From Candidatus Dojkabacteria bacterium (GTDB taxonomy: Bacteria > Patescibacteriota > Dojkabacteria > GCA-002793355), in NCBI GenBank assembly GCA_015489555.1, contig WFZN01000013.1, positions 1-14,860 on the forward strand: a DNA stretch of 14,860 bases. The letters are read 5' to 3'. Position numbers and translations under genes: made by a program. Under the pieces are notes generated by a model. That model saw only the letters and a list, made by a program, of their open reading frames with translations, searched no databases and had not been told where the DNA came from. Below, one piece after another: positions 1 to 6,486 of this stretch (position 1 is its first letter; every line of letters begins with the position of its first letter).

Positions 1-1403
1 ATTTAGAATTGTATCTTGAGTTTAGAACCCGTTTGCAGATTCGTGAACTTGAGTTTGAGCTTGCTGAAGCAAAATATAGAAGCCATATACTAGAAGGGCT
101 TTTAAAAGCAATTGACATTATTGACGAGATAATAGCTACTATTAGGGTTTCAAAAACCCAAGAAGTTGCAAAAGTAAATCTTATTAATAAGTTTGATTTT
201 ACGGAACTTCAGGCTCAAGCCATATTGGATATGCCCCTTAAACGTTTGGCGGCTCTTGAACGGTTGAAACTTGAGAAAGAATATAAAGAACTTGCTCAAC
301 TTATAACGCACCATGAACATTATCTGGAGGATACAACTAAAGTACTTGAGCTTATAAAAGAAGATCTTGTACGTATAAAGGAAAAGTATGCTGACAAGCG
401 GCGCACTAAAATTGTTGTAGGTGCAGTTGACGAACCTACGGAGGATGAGCTTATTAACAAAGAAAAGGTGGTGGTTGTTGTAACGAAGAAGGGATACATA
501 AAGCGTAGCCCTTATGAGAGTTACCGTGCTCAACGGAGGGGAGGAGTTGGTACCAAGGGGGCAAGGCTTGCTGAAGGTGACTTTATTAAGCATACGATCG
601 TGTGTGATACTACAGATTATCTGTTAGTTTTTACAGACGATGGTAAAGCTTACAAGTTAAGAGTGTATGATATCCCGGAAGCATCGCGTTCTGCACGAGG
701 CACACATATTGCTAACCTTTTATCCGTTGGGGCAGATACCCTAATTAGCGAGGTTGTACGTTTACCAGAGAATATTACCGATAAGATGTATCTGGTGTTT
801 TTAACCAAGTCTGGGCTTATTAAAAAAACACATCTTAAGGAGTATGTAAATATTAATCGAAATGGTATTCGAGCTATTCGACTTAAAGGGGGTGACAAAC
901 TGGCTGATGTTAAACCAGTTACTGCAGGAAGTGAGGTGTTGATTACTTCAGCTCGTGGGCAGGGGATACGTTTTAATATAGACTCTATTCGCACTATGGG
1001 TAGAATCGCTGCTGGAGTTAGGGGCATAAGACTAAAAAAAGACGATAACGCTGTTGCCCTAGCAATTATTAATAAGGAAAACAGTATGCTTGTTACAGTA
1101 ACGGAATCAGGATACTTAAAGGTATCTCCCGTGACTCAAATCCGTATTCAAAAGCGAGGAGGTAGTGGGCTACGTATTCATAAAGTGGACTTAAAACGCG
1201 GGAGGGTGGTCACCGCTATTGTTATCTCTTCATACAATAAAAAAAGCGTATCTCCCGAGGTTGTTATTACAACTGAACATGGAAACATAATAAAAACTAC
1301 GTTACAAAATGTACCAATTCAGAGTCGTACTGCTTCAGGAGTAAAAGTTATCAAAGTTGCTCCTGGAGATAAAGTTGTAAGCTTTAGTATTAGCTATAAT
1401 TAA
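1..1403 (+). CDS. gyrA: DNA gyrase subunit A, C-terminal part (5' truncated by window edge)
   Basis: This is the 3' part of the gyrase A subunit, which with GyrB introduces negative supercoils using ATP. The frame is open to the left edge (first full codon at base 3), so the catalytic-tyrosine domain lies outside the window. Visible, counting from the TTG codon at base 9: the end of the coiled-coil/tower region (about 1-130, with the family stretch around HILEGLLKAID and QAQAILDM), then the C-terminal beta-pinwheel that wraps DNA. Six blade signatures of the form T-x-x-G-x-x-K/R lie near residues 158, 208, 265, 313, 364 and 421. The GyrA box is QRRGGVG at 175-181 (consensus QRRGGKG), which favours GyrA over ParC. 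The protein ends without the acidic tail seen in E. coli GyrA. The stop is 3 bases before the next ATG. Confidence 0.95.
   Translation, partial: LELYLEFRTRLQIRELEFELAEAKYRSHILEGLLKAIDIIDEIIATIRVSKTQEVAKVNLINKFDFTELQAQAILDMPLKRLAALERLKLEKEYKELAQLITHHEHYLEDTTKVLELIKEDLVRIKEKYADKRRTKIVVGAVDEPTEDELINKEKVVVVVTKKGYIKRSPYESYRAQRRGGVGTKGARLAEGDFIKHTIVCDTTDYLLVFTDDGKAYKLRVYDIPEASRSARGTHIANLLSVGADTLISEVVRLPENITDKMYLVFLTKSGLIKKTHLKEYVNINRNGIRAIRLKGGDKLADVKPVTAGSEVLITSARGQGIRFNIDSIRTMGRIAAGVRGIRLKKDDNAVALAIINKENSMLVTVTESGYLKVSPVTQIRIQKRGGSGLRIHKVDLKRGRVVTAIVISSYNKKSVSPEVVITTEHGNIIKTTLQNVPIQSRTASGVKVIKVAPGDKVVSFSISYN
1395..1400 (+). promoter_or_regulatory. Putative -10 box of the CAP gene, leaderless type
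   Basis: A perfect TATAAT lies 6 bases before the ATG at 1407, inside the last codons of gyrA. Initiation 6-7 bases downstream of the box would fall on the ATG itself. No good -35 hexamer is seen at a 15-18 base spacing and no Shine-Dalgarno is present. The same arrangement recurs at several other genes in this window. Confidence 0.5.
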
Positions 1404-1406
1404 TTA

Positions 1407-2666
1407 ATGGAAAGGTTGGCCTCTGTTATTAAACTGTTTCACCGTTTAGCACTGATATTTTTAGGAGTGGGAGTCATATTAATATTTGTTTATAAACTTG
1501 TTTATCTCCTACCTTACGGTGGCGCCAGGCTCTTTGGCAAAGAAGGGGTTGCAGTTAATAGGAATGAGAATTCAGGTGTTTTATGGGTTAATGTAGAAAA
1601 AGATCCAGTATTCGTTTACAGTTTGCTTAATGAGCACAACAAGGTGCGGCAAGCCAACGGCTTGCCGCACCTTACCCTATCCTACGAATTACAAAAAAGC
1701 GCCTTTTTAAAAGCACTTGACATCTTTTTGTATCAATATTGGTCTCATTTTAACCCTAAAAATAAGGAACACACACCATGGTTTTTTATTAGATCACAAG
1801 CCGGTAATTATTTAATAGCTGGTGAGAACCTGGCTCGTGGATTTTCTTCGCCGAAAGATCTTATGGAAACTTGGATGAGTAGCCAAAGTCATAGGGCTAA
1901 TATCCTACAGCCAAGTTTTAAGTATATAGGTATAGCTCGTATCCACGGCTTTTTTAACAAGAAGCCAGAGACAATAACAGTAGTACATTTTGTAAATAGT
2001 AAGAATCTTATGTACACAGCGTCAGAATCACTACCTGAGGTTTGGCTTATGTTCCCAAACTATAACGATCCCCTTTATACAAACCTGAATCTAGTTGGGG
2101 TGGCTAAATATAGCAAAGAGCTTAAGTTTGTTTTGAAGAATACAGATGGATCCATAGCACATATAAAAGTAAAACCAAACATTGTTACGACTAATGGTTT
2201 TGTCTTCTGGCGTAGTTTAGATGATATTTTAGTAGAGACAGCGGTACCAGCTAATTCCCAAGAGGGGTTGTATCTAACTGAAACATCAGGTCTGCTTAGT
2301 TTACCATTAGGCGAAGAATCACTGCCTATATCTTTTAGTGTATTAGCGTCTGACAGTGAGCATTTATTAGTGCTTGCAGGTAAGAATCAAAATGTCTCTG
2401 AAAAATCAGAGGTACTGGGTGTATTTAACAGCAAGAGGTTCTTTTTAGATACAATTAAAAGGGCATCTATCTCTTTAATTTCTTTAAGCCTGATGTTGTC
2501 TACTGCTGTGTTTATATTATTTGCAGCTTTATCCAATGGCTTTGTATTTAGAGCCATTAACAGTAGTAGGCAGTATAGAGCGATAATTATAGAAACTGTT
2601 TTAATCTTCACGTTAGGCATCCTGTTATTTGTTTTAATTAAGTTAAAAATCGGGTTAGTTTTATGA
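1407..2666 (+). CDS. Membrane-anchored CAP/SCP-domain protein
   Basis: A 419-residue envelope protein with a CAP (SCP/PR-1-like) domain facing outside. Residues 13-35 form a membrane anchor. The CAP domain spans about 70-196: the family opening LLNEHNKVRQANGLPHL (73-89), H114, E140 in AGENLARG, E154 and H162 in the E-x-W-x(5)-H segment followed by RANIL, and a closing VVHFV strand. These four H/E residues correspond to the usual CAP cavity tetrad. Residues 200-345 are a beta-rich region without recognised motifs. Two further membrane segments lie at about 353-375 and 393-415, so both ends are in the membrane. The molecular role of bacterial CAP proteins is mostly unknown; cell-surface binding or cleavage has been proposed. 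Its stop overlaps the next start (ATGA), suggesting translational coupling. A perfect hairpin lies in the DNA coding residues 79-89. Confidence 0.88.
   Translation: MERLASVIKLFHRLALIFLGVGVILIFVYKLVYLLPYGGARLFGKEGVAVNRNENSGVLWVNVEKDPVFVYSLLNEHNKVRQANGLPHLTLSYELQKSAFLKALDIFLYQYWSHFNPKNKEHTPWFFIRSQAGNYLIAGENLARGFSSPKDLMETWMSSQSHRANILQPSFKYIGIARIHGFFNKKPETITVVHFVNSKNLMYTASESLPEVWLMFPNYNDPLYTNLNLVGVAKYSKELKFVLKNTDGSIAHIKVKPNIVTTNGFVFWRSLDDILVETAVPANSQEGLYLTETSGLLSLPLGEESLPISFSVLASDSEHLLVLAGKNQNVSEKSEVLGVFNSKRFFLDTIKRASISLISLSLMLSTAVFILFAALSNGFVFRAINSSRQYRAIIIETVLIFTLGILLFVLIKLKIGLVL
1641..1673 (+). repeat. Perfect 15-bp inverted repeat, 3-base loop, within the CAP gene
   Basis: The left arm AAGGTGCGGCAAGCC (1641-1655) and right arm GGCTTGCCGCACCTT (1659-1673) are exact reverse complements around AAC. 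The element is much more GC-rich than its surroundings and codes for the conserved opening of the CAP domain. No T-tract follows (ACCCTAT), so a standard intrinsic terminator is unlikely. Confidence 0.85.
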
Positions 2667-3352
2667 GTATGTTTCTTTACCTGTTAGCAGGCTTAGGAAT
2701 ATGCTGGATGGTATTTTTGACTTTTAAGTTTGCCAAATATACGCTGTTAGCCCGTTTCAAATATTTATTTTGGATTATTGTAACTATACTTGGTAGCTCC
2801 ATACTAAATTTAGTAGGAGCTGTTATGTATCTATCAATTGTGAGTGTCATAAAGGTTATGTTAATTATAGGAGTAGCGAATTTCTTATTAACTGTATATT
2901 ACCGAATACTTGCTCGTTTGGGGAATGTTGCAGACTACGTGTTGACGGTCTGGGGGTTTATAGCATATGCTCTTACTCTTTTTAATGTTTTAAGTGTATT
3001 TCACAGCGTAGTCTTTAGAACAACCTGGCACGTACCGTACACTCTTGTAGTTGCTGGTTTAAGTCTCTTAACTCTTGCTCCATTTTTAGCTTATTATGGC
3101 TATTATAAGGAGAAAAGTCTCAAATTCTCCTTGTTTGTAGGGATTGTTCTAATATTGAGTCGTCCTTTGTTTGGGGTATTTACAAGTTATTGGTTCATGA
3201 TTTTATATTTGTTTTTGTTTATTGTTTACATATATATTGAATTCGTACATCCGTACCCGACTTTGTATGATAAGTACGTTTTTGACTATCCCGCTCACAG
3301 AATATGGGGACTTTTGGTTCTAATAACGGGCTTGATACTAACTACTGTGTAG
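2663..3352 (+). CDS. Polytopic membrane protein of unknown function
   Basis: A 229-residue, very hydrophobic protein with about seven predicted membrane segments, roughly at residues 3-22, 33-57, 60-82, 90-112, 124-145, 153-190 (possibly two) and 211-228. Charged residues sit in short loops, for example the YGYYKEKSLK stretch near 145-154. I do not recognise a family. The ATG overlaps the stop of the CAP gene (ATGA), so the two are probably translated from one message and may form one envelope complex. The 3' end overlaps the convergent M20 peptidase gene by 11 bases. No Shine-Dalgarno is visible. Confidence 0.75.
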   Translation: MSMFLYLLAGLGICWMVFLTFKFAKYTLLARFKYLFWIIVTILGSSILNLVGAVMYLSIVSVIKVMLIIGVANFLLTVYYRILARLGNVADYVLTVWGFIAYALTLFNVLSVFHSVVFRTTWHVPYTLVVAGLSLLTLAPFLAYYGYYKEKSLKFSLFVGIVLILSRPLFGVFTSYWFMILYLFLFIVYIYIEFVHPYPTLYDKYVFDYPAHRIWGLLVLITGLILTTV

Positions 3353-4724
3353 AAAAACCTTTGAGTAAGGCATTTACCACTTTAGCCCCCTGCCCAAGAA
3401 TATCTAATCTAAAATTCTCATTAGCAGCGTGTACATTGTCGCTATCAAGCCTTAATCCATGGATTAGTATTTTAGAGTCAGGGTATGTTTCTTTTAGCGC
3501 ACTTACTATACCAATCGTTGCGCCATACGGAATTAACACAGCAGGTTCGCTGTAAACCTGTTGCATTATCTCTTTAAAAGCATTTATATGAGGAGAATAA
3601 GGGTCTTCATAAAAATACATTAACTTAATAAGTGGAGTAAGGTTGTATTTTACACCTTTAAATTTACGTAATATCTTGTCAATATACTGTCTTAACAGTT
3701 TCTCTGTTAGCTCGGGCGTTAGGTACGGGACCAACCTTAAACTAAATTTAACAAGTACTTTGTGAGGAATATTTGTCTTTATTGTAACAGGAGTAGTTAC
3801 ACCACTTACAATGCCGTGTACATCGAGGGAAGGTCGTAGCCCTGTAAGATGTAAAGGTTTAAACTTATCTTTTTTTTGCCCTCTATAAGGTGTTACAACA
3901 TATGCCTTTGTGCTTTCTTTTATATCTTCCCAGCTAGGTGATATTGATGCTAAATACTCAATCTCTTTTTTAGAAGGCTTGCGAATATGCTTTTTAAGCC
4001 GTTCAATGCGGATACTATTTTTCCATATATCCTTTAGTTTGTAGACCACATAACTTGCAAGTTGGGGGGCGTTCAGTGCAAGATTACCATACCCACCAGA
4101 GTGAAGCTCTTTTTCTCCTGTTTGAATCTCTAAGTCAAGGTACAAAAGCCCGCGCAAACCATATATTATGGTGGGCTTACCTTTTACAGAAGAAGCATCA
4201 TTTATAAAAATATAATCTGCACTAAGTTGTTCTTTGTACTGTTCTAAGAATCTTTTAACATTTTTACTACCGGTTTCTTCCTCTCCTTCAACAAGTAGCT
4301 TTACATTAAAGCGTTTTTGGGAATCAGGAACATTCTTGAAAAACTTGCGTAAGGCTACCAGTATAGCAAATAGTCTTCCCTTATTGTCACTTGCTCCGCG
4401 AGCGTATACAGCATTGTTTTTAATAACGGGGGTAAATGGGTCACTTTCCCATTCTGGCTCATTAGCAGGTTGCACATCGTAGTGGCCATAAAAAAGTATT
4501 GTGGGTAGGTTTTTATCAACAATATATTCTGCATATACCATCGGTAGGTAATCTTTTTTGTTAAGGTCAGAAAGTTCTAAAACCTCTGCTTTTTTAAAAC
4601 CGTATTGTTTAAGAAGTTCTGTAAACCAGTCTAGAGCCTTGTCTATCTCATCGCGAAACTTTGGATCCGTACTAACTGTTCTAAAACTTAAAAACTGCAG
4701 GTAATCTTTCAACCAATTTGACAT
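3342..4724 (-). CDS. M20 family metallopeptidase (dipeptidase-like)
   Basis: A 460-residue zinc peptidase of the M20/M28 clan, most like cytosolic dipeptidases and related peptidases that trim short peptides for amino-acid recycling. All landmarks are present: metal ligand H81 with D83 in GHYDVQPA, bridging D113 in ARGASDNKG, catalytic and ligand glutamates E149-E150 in EGEEETGS, D176 in INDAS, the dimer-interface histidine H208 in LHSGGYGN, and the last ligand H432 in DNVHAANE. The lid/dimerisation domain lies at about 200-320. There is no signal peptide, so it is predicted to be cytoplasmic. Length is normal for the family. The gene stands alone on the minus strand, with a promoter-like sequence directly before its ATG. 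Exact substrate cannot be read from the sequence; a deacetylase or carboxypeptidase of the same fold is a less likely alternative. Confidence 0.93.
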   Translation of the reverse strand: MSNWLKDYLQFLSFRTVSTDPKFRDEIDKALDWFTELLKQYGFKKAEVLELSDLNKKDYLPMVYAEYIVDKNLPTILFYGHYDVQPANEPEWESDPFTPVIKNNAVYARGASDNKGRLFAILVALRKFFKNVPDSQKRFNVKLLVEGEEETGSKNVKRFLEQYKEQLSADYIFINDASSVKGKPTIIYGLRGLLYLDLEIQTGEKELHSGGYGNLALNAPQLASYVVYKLKDIWKNSIRIERLKKHIRKPSKKEIEYLASISPSWEDIKESTKAYVVTPYRGQKKDKFKPLHLTGLRPSLDVHGIVSGVTTPVTIKTNIPHKVLVKFSLRLVPYLTPELTEKLLRQYIDKILRKFKGVKYNLTPLIKLMYFYEDPYSPHINAFKEIMQQVYSEPAVLIPYGATIGIVSALKETYPDSKILIHGLRLDSDNVHAANENFRLDILGQGAKVVNALLKGFSTQ

Positions 4725-4730
4725 AGGGGT

Positions 4731-4759
4731 ATTATATATACCATGGGGGGGAATTACAA
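4731..4759 (-). promoter_or_regulatory. Promoter of the M20 peptidase gene, leaderless type
   Basis: Reading the minus strand, TTGTAA (4754-4759; four of six match the -35 consensus), a 17-base spacer, then a perfect TATAAT (4731-4736), then 6 bases and the ATG. Initiation would fall on or next to the start codon. This is the best-formed promoter in the window, the only one where both boxes are readable. Confidence 0.65.
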
Positions 4760-4864
4760 GGGGGTTGGAGACGGGAGCGAAGCGACTTTAGACTCTTAGT
4801 TATAGATGCCAAATTTGTTTACTTTAATAACTTACCTGAATTAGGAAGCCTAAAGTCTTCGTGT

Positions 4865-4896
4865 TTCCCATCGCGCTATGTTCCCTATCACGCTAT
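4865..4896 (+). repeat. Imperfect tandem repeat, two units of 16 bases
   Basis: TTCCCATCGCGCTATG (4865-4880) is followed directly by TTCCCTATCACGCTAT (4881-4896). The units share TTCCC and, offset by one base, ATC-x-CGCTAT. The repeat lies about 50 bases before the start of the split gene, so it could be a regulatory site, but two imperfect copies are weak evidence. Confidence 0.35.
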
Positions 4897-4935
4897 TTAG
4901 TATGCTGGTAGTATCTTTCTTTTATCTTTTACAGG

Positions 4936-4941
4936 TAAAAT
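4936..4941 (+). promoter_or_regulatory. Putative -10 box of the split gene
   Basis: TAAAAT (one mismatch to TATAAT) lies exactly 6 bases before the ATG at 4948, as at other starts in this window. No convincing -35 hexamer is seen. It supports 4948 rather than 5150 as the true start of the gene. Confidence 0.35.
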
Positions 4942-4947
4942 TCATAT

Positions 4948-5094
4948 ATGGATATGGGGCGTTTTGAAATTGGTGATTATTTGCAATCTGCTGGTGAAGG
5001 CTTTACTGAGTTCGTTGCAGAATTCATGCCTAATGGGGAAGCTGGTTATTGCAGACTCACTATAGGGGGGGGCACTGGGGTATCCACCAGTTAG
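4948..5094 (+). pseudogene. 5' fragment of an unrecognised gene, before a G8 frameshift
   Basis: This frame starts at ATG 4948 (an in-frame TAA at 4936-4938 rules out a longer start) and codes 48 residues before TAG at 5092. Residues 1-41 read like ordinary protein (MDMGRFEIGDYLQSAGEG...). The frame then enters a run of eight G and ends after a short, unlikely tail. Removing one G joins it to the downstream frame, giving IGGALGYPPVRRPLGDLL and a continuous 293-residue protein ending at 5830. I therefore treat this as the front of the gene whose main part is at 5150-5830. The shift may be real inactivation, slippage or phase variation, or a sequencing error in the homopolymer. Confidence 0.55.
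5065..5072 (+). repeat. G8 homopolymer at a frameshift
   Basis: Eight consecutive G in an AT-rich genome. The downstream frame is open from 5066, just after a TAG at 5063-5065, and the upstream frame is open from 4948 to 5092, so the two frames overlap precisely across this tract. A tract of seven G would make one reading frame. Confidence 0.7.
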
Positions 5095-5149
5095 ACGGCC
5101 TCTCGGAGATTTACTACGCATATGGAATCGTCATAGAGTTGAGCATGTT

Positions 5150-5830
5150 ATGCGTGGCGGACCTAAAGGAAGCCAAGCCCAAAGGCTTATAAGAGCTCTT
5201 AGGAAAAAGGACTTATCACCTCTTGCGATTTTTGCTCCCTATACTCTTGATATTTGGGCAGAATGGTTAGACTCGTTTAGGATAGAATACCTTTACAATG
5301 CAAAGCTAGATATATATGTTTTGGGTAGTAATGAGCGTAAAACTACAGACGTTGAATGGGATGCTACTTTAAGGGTAATCAGAAATATTGTAAAGAAGAT
5401 TCCATATGTTTATAATAGGGGTCCGTTTACAAGGGGATTCTTATTTGTTGATACCACTTTTAATGTGTTAAAATGGAGTTTGATACCATTATTTAGGTAT
5501 TTTCTAGTACTAGAAAGTGATGGTAACGGTTTTGTGCCTTTGCGCTGGATTGGAATCTCGTTTGATTTACAAACTGGCTCAGGCAGATTTTGGTTACCAA
5601 TGTTTCCTCTGGCCAATATAGGTACAGGCATAAAAAACGGGGGTATTACGGTTTTAAGAGATAAGCAGAATCGTGAAAGATTGGACAGAGTAACTAGATA
5701 TTTGCAAGATTACATTGTTTCTCCGTTAGTAGGTTTATGGCGGAGTAGACTACAAAGATTGGGGGTCTTGCTAGATTCAGCTGTATTTATACCCAGTGTT
5801 GCGTTTGTACCTGTTAATGTTGATAGGTAA
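5150..5830 (+). CDS. Hypothetical protein, main part of a frameshifted gene
   Basis: A 226-residue product if read from the first ATG of this frame; the frame is open further upstream to 5066, where it meets the G8 tract and the 4948 fragment. I do not recognise the family. The sequence starts basic (MRGGPKGSQAQRLIRALRKKD), then is a mixed alpha/beta protein rich in aromatic residues, with a hydrophobic stretch around 103-122 (FNVLKWSLIPLFRYFLVLE) that is short for a membrane span, a Gly-rich middle (GSGRFWLPMFPLANIGTGIKN) and a last third with basic amphipathic segments (YLQDYIVSPLVGLWRSRLQRL). There is no signal peptide and no visible catalytic motif. It is flanked by an unrelated peptidase gene upstream and by the convergent suf operon downstream. 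Confidence 0.6.
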   Translation: MRGGPKGSQAQRLIRALRKKDLSPLAIFAPYTLDIWAEWLDSFRIEYLYNAKLDIYVLGSNERKTTDVEWDATLRVIRNIVKKIPYVYNRGPFTRGFLFVDTTFNVLKWSLIPLFRYFLVLESDGNGFVPLRWIGISFDLQTGSGRFWLPMFPLANIGTGIKNGGITVLRDKQNRERLDRVTRYLQDYIVSPLVGLWRSRLQRLGVLLDSAVFIPSVAFVPVNVDR

Positions 5831-5898
5831 CTACCAAACTAGCGGGGCTGGCAGGTATTAAGGCTGTTTATTGGGTAAGGTAAACTAGTACGCAGTTT

Positions 5899-6468
5899 TT
5901 AACCAATCTCTAACAACTCCTTAACCTTTTCTCCACTAAACCCTCTACTACCTAAAAAGTACTGTTCTTTTTTATCAGGTGAATAAATTACCATTCCATG
6001 TATCTGTTCAATATCTGCCGGTAATATAGTAAACTCAGGAATGCTTTCTACTTGAGCATTATCATATACTATAAAACGTTTCTGAAAGTTTGCGTAACCT
6101 ATAGTTACATTGTTTTGAGGAATAGTATCAGTTTGAATAATTAGATGGGCGTGATCTTTAATTACTGCTTTTATTTTGGTGTCAAAGTAAAAGTTGTTAA
6201 TCTCTGGCAAAACTATTATTTTTATATTAAGTTTTTGGTTTCTTTTTAAAAGAATCGTGAAATTAAATTGATAATTTGTGGTATGCTTAAGAATAATATT
6301 TATAGTAAGTTCGGAATTATAATTTGCATTTTGAGGCGCCAATTTAAAGTTGTAGATGTACTGGTTTGGATCAGGTACAAACGGGTAGATACCTTTCTGA
6401 CTTGATAGATCAATGTAGGTATTGTCGCGTGACCTAAAGGGTTTAAGTCTTATTATCTTTGATTGCAT
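5899..6468 (-). CDS. sufD: Miniature SufD-like Fe-S scaffold protein
   Basis: This 189-residue protein is the third gene of a sufC-sufB-sufD order. SufD normally pairs with SufB in the SufBC2D complex that builds Fe-S clusters in the cytoplasm, and is usually around 400 residues. The C-terminal 55 residues clearly match the SufB/SufD core end: DNAQVESIPEF (136-146), ADIEQIHG with H157 where SufD has its conserved histidine, and FLGSRGFSGEKVKELL (171-186), corresponding to the family's SRG-S/F-x-E-x-A helix. The first 130 residues look like a short run of beta-helix strands (IIVLPEINN, AVIKDHAHLII) without the usual N-terminal helical domain. The start is supported by a gap of only 18 bases after sufB. 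It could instead be read as a truncated paralogue of SufB, but position and motifs favour SufD. Confidence 0.75.
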   Translation of the reverse strand: MQSKIIRLKPFRSRDNTYIDLSSQKGIYPFVPDPNQYIYNFKLAPQNANYNSELTINIILKHTTNYQFNFTILLKRNQKLNIKIIVLPEINNFYFDTKIKAVIKDHAHLIIQTDTIPQNNVTIGYANFQKRFIVYDNAQVESIPEFTILPADIEQIHGMVIYSPDKKEQYFLGSRGFSGEKVKELLEIG

Positions 6469-6486
6469 CTTACTAAGTATTTACAA

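Larger units (their letters stand above)
4725..4947. other. Intergenic stretch with small repeats, no gene found
   Basis: This 223-base gap carries the M20 promoter at its left end. It also holds G-runs at 4745-4751 (seven G) and 4760-4764, an 8-bp inverted repeat (GACTTTAG 4784-4791 with CTAAAGTC 4850-4857) with a 6-bp pair inside it (AGTTAT 4798-4803, ATAACT 4827-4832), and two imperfect tandem 16-base units at 4865-4896. The nested pairs could fold an RNA of about 75 bases, but nothing matches a known RNA family to my eye. No coding frame looks real. Confidence 0.4.

Noticed and set aside
150..1027. Open frames on the minus strand opposite gyrA (150-593 and 650-1027).
   Set aside because: They lie entirely within the strongly supported gyrA frame and have no recognisable motifs or start signals.
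1..1403. ParC (topoisomerase IV) instead of GyrA.
   Set aside because: A nearly intact GyrA box and six pinwheel blades favour GyrA; ParC lacks the box and usually has fewer or degenerate blades.
1407..2666. Alternative genetic code with TGA read as Gly or Trp, as in some CPR lineages.
   Set aside because: The CAP gene ends at TGA in an ATGA overlap with the next start, and the other frames are complete under the standard bacterial code.
4770..4792. GGGAGCGAAGCGAC string, a possible structured-RNA fragment or mobile-element end.
   Set aside because: The string is a short AGCGA duplication common in many genomes; no matching RNA fold or inverted terminal repeat is visible.
5831..5898. Possible bidirectional terminator between the convergent hypothetical gene and the suf operon (AAACT 5883-5887 with AGTTT 5894-5898).
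   Set aside because: Only five base pairs with a weak T-run; too little to call.
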